Assembly (NCBI GenBank): GCA_022820665.1
Contig: JAJEFB010000015.1
Location: forward strand, 90,281 to 154,280
Direction of reading: 5' to 3'
Length of the DNA: 64,000 nt
Source of the DNA: Anaerolineae bacterium
Lineage (GTDB): Bacteria; Chloroflexota; Anaerolineae; Aggregatilineales; Phototrophicaceae
A model generated the notes under the pieces. The model did not search any database and was not told the DNA's origin. It was given only the letters and a program-made list of their open reading frames with translations. Below, one piece after another: positions 52,449-61,235 of the stretch. The position numbers and the translations under genes are program-made. Within the stretch, counting starts at the first letter, position 1; each line of letters begins with the position of its first letter.

Positions 52449-53273
52449 ATGTCGATACCCGGCTTGGCTCAAATTGCGGGAAGTTCAGAGATAGTCCAGG
52501 TACTGAACAGCCTTGTCGCTGGCCTCAGCAGTGTTCTGCAAGACAACCTGGTCGGCATCTATCTGTACGGCTCGCTTGTCACCGAGGATTTTGACGCGCA
52601 AGTTAGCGATCTCGATCTGGTCGTGGTCCCAAATCGAGGTCTCGATGACGCTAGCTTTCATTCACTGAAGGAATTGCACCAGCAAGTCATTCTCCGCTAT
52701 CCCGAATGGGACGACAGGCTGGAACTGGCTTACGTTTCGCTTGACGCGCTCAAGACTTTCCGCAGCAAACAGAGCCGAATCGCCATCATCAGCCCGGGCG
52801 AGCCCTTCCATCAGCTTGACGCCGGATACGACTGGTTAATCAGTTGGTATATGTTGAGAGAGACGGGCATCGCATTGAGGGGACCCGACATCGCCAGCCT
52901 GATAGATCCAATTGAGCCAGCGCATTACATCGAAGCGGTGCAATCCCATATCGAGGCATACCGAAATAGCGCCAAGTCCGCCAATAGTAAATCGAACTTG
53001 TCCTACATCGTTTTGACCACCGCCCGCGGTCTGTACACCGTGTTGCACGGGCAGCCGACATCCAAAGTCAAGGCGGCCGCCTGGGCGGCGCGCGCCTATC
53101 CCAAGTGGGCGCGGCTCGTCAATCAAGCCTTGCGTTGGCGCGTCAACCCGCAATCGGACGGTCTGTCGGTCGACGACGTTCGACCCCGTGTAGCGGCTTT
53201 CGTCAATGACTTGCTGGCGATGTTGCCGAATAAGGAAGAGGCGGCGAAAGCTAAATCCGCACCGGATACCTGA
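52449..53273 (+). CDS. AadA-like nucleotidyltransferase
   Basis: 274 residues from ATG 52449. The nucleotidyltransferase core is clear: GIYLYGSLVTEDFDAQVSDLDLVVV (about 36-60, split as GIYLYGSLV and SDLDLVVV) is the GSxxx(x)DxD active site. A C-terminal helical domain follows with LTTARGLYTVLHGQPTSK, as in ANT(3'')-type aminoglycoside adenylyltransferases and their DUF4111 domain. The frame is open further upstream into the opposite gene. ATG 52371 and 52404 are alternatives, but 52449 gives the family length and follows GGGAA. TATAGT at 52333 may be its -10. Antibiotic resistance should not be assumed. Confidence 0.8.
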   Translation: MSIPGLAQIAGSSEIVQVLNSLVAGLSSVLQDNLVGIYLYGSLVTEDFDAQVSDLDLVVVPNRGLDDASFHSLKELHQQVILRYPEWDDRLELAYVSLDALKTFRSKQSRIAIISPGEPFHQLDAGYDWLISWYMLRETGIALRGPDIASLIDPIEPAHYIEAVQSHIEAYRNSAKSANSKSNLSYIVLTTARGLYTVLHGQPTSKVKAAAWAARAYPKWARLVNQALRWRVNPQSDGLSVDDVRPRVAAFVNDLLAMLPNKEEAAKAKSAPDT

Positions 53274-53479
53274 ACCGCATCCCCTTAAGTCGAATCAGCT
53301 TGGGCATACGCCCTACGCGCGCTATATGCGCTTGCCAAGAATCCTTGCTGTCCTCATAATTGAACTGGATCGCAACAGCAGATTTCGACATCGCGCGTGA
53401 TACCCGCTGTTCATTATTTCATACGCGCGTCGGTATTAATTCAACAGACAGCTACCTCGCCGGTGGTTTATTACTAAAC

Positions 53480-53893
53480 ATGCAAGTAATCCAATCGCTG
53501 ATGTGTGGCCGACTCATGCTCCTGCTCTGCCTCCTTTGCCTGTCGGCATGCAACCTCGACAGACCGACTCCTACTCCTTTTCCCACACCCGATCTGCCGC
53601 GCGTAGAAATCCTCGCGCCCCCAAACCAGCAAAAGGTCATTGAAGGCACGGAGTTTGATATAGACATTTTGGCTGTTGACCAGTCGCTGGGTATCCGCCG
53701 CATAGAACTCTACGTGGACGAGCTCTTTGTCAAGAGCAGCGAAACGACAGATGGCGTCAAGCAGCAATACCGCGTCACCATGAATTGGTTCGCCCAAGGC
53801 TTGGGCTGGCATACCATTAAGGCGATTGCCCTGCGCGACAATGGCACGCGAAGCGACGAACACGTCATCACCCTGCAAGTCATTCCGCGCTGA
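53480..53893 (+). CDS. Lipoprotein with one Ig-like domain
   Basis: 137 residues. The lipoprotein signal ends in LSAC (Cys about 24) and is followed by a Pro/Thr linker (RPTPTPFPTPDLP) and a single beta-sandwich resembling Big/PKD-type Ig domains (VEILAPPNQQKVIEGTEFDIDILA, here in two strands; IRRIELYVDE; GWHTIKAIALRDNGTRSDE). It probably sits on the outer face of the membrane. It is not a BMP-type substrate-binding protein, although it precedes an ABC transporter. Confidence 0.75.
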   Translation: MQVIQSLMCGRLMLLLCLLCLSACNLDRPTPTPFPTPDLPRVEILAPPNQQKVIEGTEFDIDILAVDQSLGIRRIELYVDELFVKSSETTDGVKQQYRVTMNWFAQGLGWHTIKAIALRDNGTRSDEHVITLQVIPR

Positions 53894-53915
53894 AAAACAT
53901 CGGCGTCAAGCCTGA

Positions 53916-53944
53916 TTGGTGAAAATGCTGGACTGCGCTACAAT
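53916..53944 (+). promoter_or_regulatory. Promoter of the ABC transporter operon
   Basis: TTGGTG (53916-53921) and TACAAT (53939-53944) have a 17-bp spacer and lie 42 bases upstream of the ATPase gene. Confidence 0.55.
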
Positions 53945-53985
53945 AAGTTACTGTTCGCCACACCGACGCACGAATCGCATCCGCC

Positions 53986-55491
53986 ATGCAAATCGAATTG
54001 CGAAATATCCACAAGCGCTTCGGTCCGGTTCACGCGAACCAGGACATCAGCGTTACCTTCCATGAAGGCAAGATTGTCGGCATCCTCGGTGAAAACGGAG
54101 CCGGCAAATCAACGTTGATGAAAATCCTTTCCGGTTTTCAACCGGCGGACCAAGGCGAAATCCTGATTGACGGTCTGGTCATCGACTACACCGGACCCAC
54201 AGCCGCAATCGCCAACGGCATCGGTATGCTGCAGCAGGATCCACTTGATGTAGGCGCCTTCACAGTCTTGGAAAACTTCATATATGGCGGCGGAGAAGGC
54301 ATCGCCTTGGGGCGCGCCCAAGCCGAAGCAACCCTGGATGACCTGTCCGCTCGTTTCGGTTTTGAGCTCGATCCCCATCAATTGATCGACAACCTGCTCA
54401 TCGCCCAAAGGCAGCAATTGGAGATTGTCCGGCTGCTGGCGCTGGGCGTGCAAACGCTGATCCTGGACGAACCAACCACCGGCATCTCGGCTGAGCAAAA
54501 GATCATTCTCTTTGACGCGCTGAGAAAACTTGCCCGCGACGAAGGCATGATCATTTTGCTGGTGTCACACAAGCTGGAAGACGTCATTGAACTCTGCGAC
54601 GAGGTCATGGTCTTGCGCGCCGGCGTCCTGGTCGGCGACATGGAAATGCCGATCGCCGATGACAATTTGACGGGCGCCGTCATCGCCGAGACCAAACAAC
54701 ATTTGGTGACGATGATGTTCGGAGAGGAATTGGAAGCCCAAAGTCGTGACCATTACAGCCTGGGCGCGCCCGTGCTCGAAGTAGACCAACTCCTGGTGCA
54801 CGACCTTCGCCTGGATATGCAGCCGATTTCCATGAGCGTGCGCGCCAGTGAGGTTATCGGCTTGGCGGGCCTTGATGGCAGCGGCCAGGAACTGTTCATG
54901 CGCGCCTGCGCGCGCCTGGGGCGGATCAGCGGCGGGGTCCTGCGCCTGAACGGCGACAACATCGTCGGCGCAAACTATCGTCAGTTGTTCCACCGCGGCT
55001 GCGTCTTTGGGGCGGCGGGCAGGCTGGAAGAAGGTTTGATCGCCGGCTTGACCTTGACCGAACATACGGCGCTGGTCGCGGACGACCATATGCGCATCGA
55101 CTGGAAATCCATGGGCAAGCGCACCCTGTCCCGCATAGACCAGTACCGCGTCAAGGGCCGCGCCGCCGACAATATCGAGCAACTATCCGGCGGCAATCAG
55201 CAACGCGTGCTGATGGGACTGCTTCCCGATGAACCGCAATTGCTGATCCTGGAACAGCCCACGCGCGGCCTTGACGTCGATTCCGCGCGCTGGATCTGGA
55301 CCCAGCTATTGCAACGCTGTCAATCGGGCACTGCGATTATCTTTAATTCTTCCGACCTGGAAGAGTTGGTCACCTACAGCGACCGCATCTTCGTCTTTTA
55401 CGCCGGGCGCGTCTATCCGGTGCCGGACGTGAGCCAAACCAGCATCGACGAGCTCGGGCATCTGATCGGCGGAGAATTCCAGCAAGCCTGA
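53986..55491 (+). CDS. ABC transporter ATPase, nucleoside/simple-sugar type with two ABC halves
   Basis: 501 residues. The first half is complete: Walker A GENGAGKSTLM, Q-loop MLQQDPLDVG, a signature region LLIAQRQQLEIVRLLA and Walker B LILDEPTTG. The second half (from about 260) keeps signature LSGGNQQR and LLILEQPTRGLDVD, but its Walker A is replaced by GLAGLDGSGQELFM, as in RbsA/YufO-type proteins. It energises uptake through the permeases at 58994 and 60185, with which such ATPases are normally contiguous. No BMP-like binding lipoprotein gene is present in the window. Confidence 0.93.
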   Translation: MQIELRNIHKRFGPVHANQDISVTFHEGKIVGILGENGAGKSTLMKILSGFQPADQGEILIDGLVIDYTGPTAAIANGIGMLQQDPLDVGAFTVLENFIYGGGEGIALGRAQAEATLDDLSARFGFELDPHQLIDNLLIAQRQQLEIVRLLALGVQTLILDEPTTGISAEQKIILFDALRKLARDEGMIILLVSHKLEDVIELCDEVMVLRAGVLVGDMEMPIADDNLTGAVIAETKQHLVTMMFGEELEAQSRDHYSLGAPVLEVDQLLVHDLRLDMQPISMSVRASEVIGLAGLDGSGQELFMRACARLGRISGGVLRLNGDNIVGANYRQLFHRGCVFGAAGRLEEGLIAGLTLTEHTALVADDHMRIDWKSMGKRTLSRIDQYRVKGRAADNIEQLSGGNQQRVLMGLLPDEPQLLILEQPTRGLDVDSARWIWTQLLQRCQSGTAIIFNSSDLEELVTYSDRIFVFYAGRVYPVPDVSQTSIDELGHLIGGEFQQA

Positions 55492-55542
55492 ACATCGCAG
55501 GAGGAAGTCGCCACTTGTCTATCGGCAATAGGGAAAAGTCAC

Positions 55543-56631
55543 ATGCCACTCAGCGAAAAACATGACGAGACCAAAACCTATGACGACATCCTCAACGCCG
55601 GTCCGCCACTGAATCAATTGGCCAAGGAATTTGTCACGCCAACCGAGCTCTTCTTCGTGCGCAATCACGCCAGCATTCCCGCCATCGACCTGAGCAACTA
55701 CCGGCTGGGTGTAAATGGTCTGGTCAGCCGCGAGCTTTCCCTGACGCTGGAGGCAATCAAGAGCGACTTCGAGCCCCAGACTTTGATCGCAACCTTGCAA
55801 TGCGCCGGCAACAGGCGCAAGGAACTGGTTGATTACAAACCTATCGACGATCAACTCGCCTGGGGCATAGAAGCCATCGGCACCGCTACCTGGACGGGCC
55901 TCCGCCTGGGCGATATTCTCAAGGCGGCCGGCATCGCCAGCGACCGGGCGGCGCATATCGGATTCCTGGGCTTGGACGGCATCATGCGCGACGGCGAGCG
56001 TTCCGCTTATGGCAGTTCGATCCCGCTGGACAAGGCGTTGGCTTGCGAAGTCCTGCTCGCTTACCAGATGAATGGTCAAGACCTGCCGCTGGCGCATGGC
56101 AGACCCCTGCGCGTGATCGTGCCGGGCTACATCGGCGCGCGCAGCGTCAAATGGCTTTGCGGCATCGGCGTTCTAGAAGAGCCCTCCGACAATTACTTCC
56201 AGCAAGTCGGCTACAAGCTCTTCCCGCCCAGCGTCAACATGTACAACGTCAACTATGAAGACGGCATGCAATTGACCAAGCTGCCGGTCAATTCCGTGAT
56301 CGTGCAGCCGGAAGATCGCAGCCTGATGGCCGCGGGAAAGATCGCCGTCGAAGGTTACGCCATGAGCGACGGCGAGCACGAAATCACCTGGGTCAGCGTT
56401 TCCGCCGATGGCGGCGAAACCTGGCAGCGCGCCGAGTTTCTCAACGAGCCGCAGCTATGGACCTGGCAGCTTTGGCGGGCAGAGTTTGACTTGCCGTCGG
56501 GCACGCATGAACTGGTCGTGCGCGCCTGGGACAGCGCAGCCAACTCGCAGCCGGAGACCATCGCCAGCACCTGGAATTTCAAGGGTTATGTGAACAATGC
56601 CTGGCATCGGGTGAGGATTACGTTGAAGTAG
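55543..56631 (+). CDS. Sulfite-oxidase-family molybdopterin oxidoreductase
   Basis: 362 residues. The Mo-pterin domain has the molybdenum-ligand cysteine in TLQCAGNRRKEL (about residue 87) and later PLRVIVPGYIGARSVKWL. From about 240 comes the Ig-like dimerisation domain (VEGYAMSDGEHEITWVSVSADGG...W, ending WNFKGYVNNAWHRVRI). There is no heme domain and no Tat signal, so it resembles cytoplasmic nitrate-reductase/sulfite-oxidase-like relatives. It lies 51 bases after the ATPase gene inside the transporter operon. A functional link with nucleoside uptake is not obvious, so it may be an insertion or a metabolic coupling not yet understood. Confidence 0.92.
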   Translation: MPLSEKHDETKTYDDILNAGPPLNQLAKEFVTPTELFFVRNHASIPAIDLSNYRLGVNGLVSRELSLTLEAIKSDFEPQTLIATLQCAGNRRKELVDYKPIDDQLAWGIEAIGTATWTGLRLGDILKAAGIASDRAAHIGFLGLDGIMRDGERSAYGSSIPLDKALACEVLLAYQMNGQDLPLAHGRPLRVIVPGYIGARSVKWLCGIGVLEEPSDNYFQQVGYKLFPPSVNMYNVNYEDGMQLTKLPVNSVIVQPEDRSLMAAGKIAVEGYAMSDGEHEITWVSVSADGGETWQRAEFLNEPQLWTWQLWRAEFDLPSGTHELVVRAWDSAANSQPETIASTWNFKGYVNNAWHRVRITLK

Positions 56632-56704
56632 GGGACTTGGCACCGATTGTGGCGCCGTTATTATCAAGGTCACTTGTCACGTGGTTTGATAGGATGACCG
56701 GAAA

Positions 56705-56938
56705 ATGAGAGAGAGCTCTTGGCGCTTACTGTTAGATTTGAACGACTTCAATGATTATCATGCGCGGCAACGCTATCCGATTTATGGCCGTGAGGAGATA
56801 GTCAAACAGCTTGCGGTCTTCAGAAACCGTTCAAGATTCGTCGTACTGGAAACGAATGAAGAATATGAGTATACTTTCTGGGACGGGCAATCTTGGTACG
56901 ACGAGTTCAAAGATTGGGATGACGCGCGAGACGGCTAG
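56705..56938 (+). CDS. Small acidic protein of the ParB/Mrr module
   Basis: 77 residues, rich in Trp, Tyr, Asp and Glu at the C-terminus (FWDGQSWYDEFKDWDDARDG). No family recognised. Seventeen bases separate it from the ParB-like gene. Size and acidity would suit a regulator, inhibitor or DNA-mimic partner, but this is speculation. Confidence 0.6.
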   Translation: MRESSWRLLLDLNDFNDYHARQRYPIYGREEIVKQLAVFRNRSRFVVLETNEEYEYTFWDGQSWYDEFKDWDDARDG

Positions 56939-56955
56939 GCGAAACAGGGGCAATC

Positions 56956-58128
56956 ATGGATAGCATCATTTCCAGTCAACTTATGCCGATTGAGTTGAGC
57001 ATTGATCAGATCTATCTTGATCCGAATAACCCACGGTTTGTTCACGACGAATGGATGACTATTCTCGATGAGAGAATTGATCAAGGAAATGTACAGCGCG
57101 AAGCTCAAGAGAAGATGATCAGATTCCATGATGTCGAAAAACTCAGAATTAACATGGAAATCAACGGGTTTCTCCCGATTGATCAAGTCATAGTCAGGGA
57201 GTTCAAACCTGACAAATACGTTGTGTTAGAAGGAAATCGCAGAATCACTGCCGCTAAGTTGATCGTCGAGCTAGAAAATAAGGGAGTAGCGATAAACGAA
57301 AGTGTGATGAAATCAATTATGACCATCAATTGTCTGTTGTACACAGGCACAGACAATCAGGCAGCCTGGATTTTTCAAGGCCTCCGCCATATCACAGGAA
57401 TTAAGCCGTGGTCAGCTTACAACAAAGCGAAACTGATGAATCAGCTTTTGCAGGAAGAAGGAAAAAATCTTACTGAAGTCGGGAAACAGTTCGGTTTAAG
57501 CGCATTCGGGGCCGGTCAATGGATACGCGGTTACAATGCGTTTCGTCAAGCGAAGGACGACTCGGAATACAGTCGCGATGTCAAGGAGTCCGCATATACG
57601 TATTTCCAGGAATTATTTGGACGCTCCAACTTGCCGTTACGGCAATGGATGGAATGGAATGATTCTGAATATCGATTTGAGGATTCTTTAGCATTTAACG
57701 AATTCTTGGGATGGCTTTACCCCAAGCCGAACGAAGATGAAATTGATGAAGATTTAGACCCCGATGATGTAAATGGTGACTGGCGCAATCGGCGCATTTT
57801 GACCAATCGTGGATTGCGAGACGTTTCATATTTGATAAAGAACGCTACGCCCCAATTTGAGGAATTCCGGAACGGAGAGGATCTGACAAAATCTGTCGCA
57901 AGTGCAAGATTAGCGGAAGCTCAAGACGAGGCAGACAGCAGAAGACAACCGGCGAAAGAGTTGCTTCGCAGCATGGAAGATCTTGCAAGAGAACTGCGCA
58001 ATATTCCGACTCTTAGGTTCAAGAATGATGACGAGATGCGTGAGCAACTCCTAGTCAATCTTGGTGAATTGCAGGCATCAATAAGTGAGATTCGTTACGA
58101 GTTTCAACTTGAGACCAGCCCTGCATGA
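56956..58128 (+). CDS. ParB-like domain protein
   Basis: 390 residues. The N-terminal 150 residues show a ParB/sulfiredoxin-type fold: IYLDPNNPRF, then IRINGFLPIDQVIV-like strand order (EINGFLPIDQVIVREF) and YVVLEGNRRITAAKLI, which corresponds to the GERRxRA nucleotide-binding box of ParB and DUF262 proteins. A helical HTH-like segment follows (LTEVGKQFGLSAFGAGQWIRGY). The rest is helical with a charged coiled coil near 310-380. It is not a chromosome-segregation ParB: no ParA, no parS, different C-terminus. Its stop overlaps the start of the nuclease gene by four bases (ATGA), indicating stoichiometric coupled expression. Confidence 0.78.
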   Translation: MDSIISSQLMPIELSIDQIYLDPNNPRFVHDEWMTILDERIDQGNVQREAQEKMIRFHDVEKLRINMEINGFLPIDQVIVREFKPDKYVVLEGNRRITAAKLIVELENKGVAINESVMKSIMTINCLLYTGTDNQAAWIFQGLRHITGIKPWSAYNKAKLMNQLLQEEGKNLTEVGKQFGLSAFGAGQWIRGYNAFRQAKDDSEYSRDVKESAYTYFQELFGRSNLPLRQWMEWNDSEYRFEDSLAFNEFLGWLYPKPNEDEIDEDLDPDDVNGDWRNRRILTNRGLRDVSYLIKNATPQFEEFRNGEDLTKSVASARLAEAQDEADSRRQPAKELLRSMEDLARELRNIPTLRFKNDDEMREQLLVNLGELQASISEIRYEFQLETSPA

Positions 58129-58994
58129 CCAGGCCACAGCACATTATCAATTGGTTCTATGAACAAGAGTTTAATCGCGCCTGGCTGGATTTTGACGATT
58201 ACCTTATCGACGCGGTTCAGCATACGCAGGACAGATCTCGTGCTAGCGCAGAAGAATACGCAAGCAATAATTCTGACAGGCTTTGGAATGACTTGCGCCG
58301 ACAGATTGCGGACGACAATTCCAGAGGTCTCTATCCAACCTTTTCAGAGATTACTGCCGGAGTAAAGAGATTGTTTTGGTATCCTAATTTTTTTCCGTCT
58401 GGAATATCAAAAGGCGACAGGCAAAAGCGAAGCAGGATTCGCAGCAGAATACACATTCTGAAGATGATCCGAACTCTGAGCCCGACTCAATTTGAAGCAC
58501 TGTCCGTGTTAGCCTGTAAGCATAGCGGCTCTTCAAATTACTGTATTACACCAGAGGGCGGTGAATTCGGAATAGATTTTTTTGCTGTCATTCCTTCAAT
58601 AGGCAAATCACACTTATTTAGTGGCGGCACTGGCCCCATAAGAATCGTAGGACAAAGCAAGAAGCATTCCAATAAAGTTCCGCGTGATCGATTGCAGCAA
58701 TTTACATCTGCCCTCAACAGCGTCCATCAAAGAAGCGAAGACGTCAAAAATCTCATTCCTAGTTGGTTCTTGCGGCAAAGGGGTCCCATTGTTGGTTGGT
58801 TTGTCGCACATAACGGGCTGCAAAGCGGGGCAAGAGATTTCGCAAATCGATTTGGCATTATTCACTCCGACAGCCGAGACCTCGCCGAAATAATCACGAT
58901 GTCGCGCACCTGGCAACCTAGCGACGGAGTCCTTGCTCCGATTGACCTTATGCGAAGTGAGATCGCCAGCATACTAAACCAAACTCAACAATAA
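58125..58994 (+). CDS. Mrr-like restriction endonuclease-fold protein
   Basis: 289 residues. The first 115 residues are helical and basic. A PD-(D/E)xK nuclease core of Mrr type follows: SPTQFEALSVLACKHSG (the Glu of motif I), GGEFGIDFFAVIPS (catalytic Asp) and RIVGQSKKHSNKV (QxK form of motif III), then a helix RLQQFTSALNSV and a strand IVGWFVAHNG. These match Mrr_cat enzymes that cut modified or foreign DNA. It starts within the ParB-like gene's stop, and its own stop overlaps by one base the start of an ABC permease gene (TAATG). Paired with the ParB-like protein it is a likely defence nuclease (inference). Confidence 0.78.
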   Translation: MTRPQHIINWFYEQEFNRAWLDFDDYLIDAVQHTQDRSRASAEEYASNNSDRLWNDLRRQIADDNSRGLYPTFSEITAGVKRLFWYPNFFPSGISKGDRQKRSRIRSRIHILKMIRTLSPTQFEALSVLACKHSGSSNYCITPEGGEFGIDFFAVIPSIGKSHLFSGGTGPIRIVGQSKKHSNKVPRDRLQQFTSALNSVHQRSEDVKNLIPSWFLRQRGPIVGWFVAHNGLQSGARDFANRFGIIHSDSRDLAEIITMSRTWQPSDGVLAPIDLMRSEIASILNQTQQ

Positions 58995-60088
58995 TGAAAT
59001 CCCCGCGCGCACTCGCCACCCAAATCGCCTTCCTGCTCATCCCGGTCGCCATCTCGCTGGCTGTCGCCGCTGTCCTCGTCACCGCCGTGGGACGCGACCC
59101 GTTGGAAGTCGTCGACGCCATCTGGAAAGGCGCATTCAAGGACAGTCGCAAGGTCGGCGGCGTGGTCAACTTCTGGATTCCCCTGACCCTGGTCAGCATC
59201 GGTCTGGTGGTGACCTTCCGCGCCGGCTTGTGGAATATCGGCGTCGAAGGACAAATGATGATGGGCGCGCTCTTCGCCAGTTGGGGCGCGCAGTATCTCC
59301 TGTGGGACGCCAGCATGTCCCCCCTGCTCAACCTGGCGCTGATCGCGCTCTCGGCGCTGGGCGGGATGTTCTGGGCTTTCGTTGTCGGCGCCCTCAAGAT
59401 CCGCCTCGGCGTCAATGAAATCTTTGGCGGCGTGGCGCTCAACGCCCTGGTCAACGTGATCTCTATTTATATGATCTCCGGTCCCTGGCAGCCGCGCATC
59501 GGCGGCTCGGCGCAGGGCACGGAACCCTTTCCCGTGCCAGCGCTGCTGCCGGAATTTTCCAAGGCCTTTCCGGTCAACATTTTCATGATCTTTCTTGTTT
59601 TCGCCGCTTTTATCGTCGTCATGATCATGCTCAACGCCACGCGCTGGGGGCTCAACCTGAAGGCGGTGGGCAGGAACATGCGCTCGGCGCTCTTGCTCGG
59701 CGTCGCCACCGAACGGACGTCGATGAGCGCCTTTCTGGTTTGCGGCGCGCTGGCCGGCATCGCCGGATCCTATCGCGTCCTTTTCACCTTCGACAATCTG
59801 CGACCGCTAGCTTCGGGAGGCATCGGTTTTCTGGGATTGCTGGTGGTCCTGCTATTGAGCATTCGCCTGCTCTGGGTGCCGCTGATCACCTTCGCCTTCG
59901 CGGCGATTTTGACCGGCAGCACGCGCTTGCAAATCGCGCCCTCGCTCAAGCTGGATTCGTCGCTGGCGGGCGTGCTGCAAGGCATGCTGGTCCTGTTCGT
60001 CATTCTCTTCCAGGGCGTGCGAGAAATCTTTTTCCCGCAAGCACTGAGGGACATCGACGAAGATACCGGTCAGGAAGATCGGGTATAA
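58994..60088 (+). CDS. ABC transporter permease 1, nucleoside/simple-sugar type
   Basis: 364 residues with about ten membrane helices, BPD_transp_2 family. Motifs include PLTLVSIGLVVTFRAGLWNIGVEGQMMMGAL (the conserved NIGVEGQ segment) and ALKIRLGVNEIFGGVALN, then NLKAVGRNMRSALLLGV and the AGIAGSYRVLF helix. This is the YufP/NupP-like subunit. Its ATG overlaps the stop of the inserted nuclease gene, so its translation now depends on the module upstream; no separate ribosome site is evident apart from sequence in that gene. Confidence 0.92.
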   Translation: MKSPRALATQIAFLLIPVAISLAVAAVLVTAVGRDPLEVVDAIWKGAFKDSRKVGGVVNFWIPLTLVSIGLVVTFRAGLWNIGVEGQMMMGALFASWGAQYLLWDASMSPLLNLALIALSALGGMFWAFVVGALKIRLGVNEIFGGVALNALVNVISIYMISGPWQPRIGGSAQGTEPFPVPALLPEFSKAFPVNIFMIFLVFAAFIVVMIMLNATRWGLNLKAVGRNMRSALLLGVATERTSMSAFLVCGALAGIAGSYRVLFTFDNLRPLASGGIGFLGLLVVLLLSIRLLWVPLITFAFAAILTGSTRLQIAPSLKLDSSLAGVLQGMLVLFVILFQGVREIFFPQALRDIDEDTGQEDRV

Positions 60089-60184
60089 CGCTATGCCAAA
60101 TACTGACCATCTAACCAAGCTCCCCTTCCCTCTTCATGGGATGCTCCTCATAGAGATGAGGAGAGGGGGCCGGGGGATGGGGGC
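60089..60184. repeat. Dispersed G/C-run repeat between permease genes
   Basis: 60118-60183 contains CCCCTTCCCTCTTCATGGG, a hairpin CTCCTCAT/ATGAGGAG (60144-60151 with 60156-60163) and GAGGGGGCCGGGGGATGGGG. An opposite-orientation relative lies at 63848-63895. It is a mobile-looking insert within the operon. Confidence 0.6.
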
Positions 60185-61207
60185 ATGAACGAAGAATTCC
60201 TCAACACACTGGGCAGCATCATCGGCACAGCCACCCCACTGGTCATCGCCAGCCTGGGCGAGACAATCACCGAACGCGCCGGCGTGGTCAATCTCTCCCT
60301 CGATGGCAGCCTGGCGCTGGCGGCTGTGCTCGGTTTCGCCGCGGCTTGGACCGCCCAGGAAGCCGGCGTGCTCGATGTGCCCATGCAGATCGCGCTGGGC
60401 ATCGTCGTCGCCATGCTCGTCGGCGCCTTGATCGCCACCCTCATCGGCTTTTCCAGCATCAAGCTGCGGCGCGACCAAGTCGCCGTCGGCTTCGTATTGA
60501 CACTCCTGGCCGCCGACCTGGCGCGCTTTCTCGGCGCGGATTTCACCCGCATCCCGGGTCCGCAGATCACCCGATTCGCCCTGCCGGTCTTGGCTGATCT
60601 GCCGGTGCTGGGACCGATCTTCTTCCAACAGAATGCGCTGGTCTATTTCAGCTATATCTTGATGTTCGTCATCTGGTTCTGGCTTTTCCGCACCAAGGGC
60701 GGTCTGTCTTTGCGCGCCATCGGCGAGCGTCCCGAAGCGGCTTATGCCCGCGGCGCCCAGGTGCAGCGGCTGCGTTATTGGTATACATTCCTGGGCGGCG
60801 CCCTGGTTGGTCTGGCTGGTGTGGCTTATTCGCTCAACGTCAAGCCCGGCTGGTCCAGCCCGCCCGCCATGCAAGGCGACGGCTGGATCGCCCTGGCAAT
60901 TGTGATCTTCGGCGGCTGGCATCCCTTCCGCGTCGTTCTGGGCGCCTGGCTCTTCGCGGCTCTGCGCGCGGTGTCATCAAACATCCAGACCAACGGCCTC
61001 TTCATCTTCGGTCAAGAGATCAACTTCCCCTTCGTGTTGCTGAACACGCTGCCCTGGCTGTTGATGATCTTTACCTTGCTCATGGTCAGCGGGGGCTTCA
61101 CCGAGCGCTTGCTGCGTTACATGCCGCGCGCCGTGCAACATCGCATGCGCGCCTTCCTGCGCTCCGACCCGCCCAAAGCGCTGGGCACGCGCTTTGAGAT
61201 GGAATGA
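60185..61207 (+). CDS. ABC transporter permease 2, nucleoside/simple-sugar type
   Basis: 340 residues, eight to nine helices, second BPD_transp_2 subunit (YufQ/NupQ-like). Key segments are ERAGVVNLSLDGSLALAAVLG, IKLRRDQVAVGFVLTLLAADLAR (each a conserved helix start), LSLRAIGERPEAAYARGAQV and WIALAIVIFGGWHP. The end MPRAVQHRMRAFLRSDPPK is cytoplasmic. The 96-base gap to permease 1 is occupied by a repeat, so the original spacing was shorter. Together with permease 1 and the ATPase it forms a purine-nucleoside or related importer. Confidence 0.92.
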   Translation: MNEEFLNTLGSIIGTATPLVIASLGETITERAGVVNLSLDGSLALAAVLGFAAAWTAQEAGVLDVPMQIALGIVVAMLVGALIATLIGFSSIKLRRDQVAVGFVLTLLAADLARFLGADFTRIPGPQITRFALPVLADLPVLGPIFFQQNALVYFSYILMFVIWFWLFRTKGGLSLRAIGERPEAAYARGAQVQRLRYWYTFLGGALVGLAGVAYSLNVKPGWSSPPAMQGDGWIALAIVIFGGWHPFRVVLGAWLFAALRAVSSNIQTNGLFIFGQEINFPFVLLNTLPWLLMIFTLLMVSGGFTERLLRYMPRAVQHRMRAFLRSDPPKALGTRFEME

Positions 61208-61235
61208 AGCGGTTTGCGAATCTCGGCAAGTTGCT

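Noticed and set aside
56956..58128. Chromosome-segregation ParB
   Set aside because: No ParA neighbour or parS-like palindromes; the C-terminal region is unlike partition ParB.
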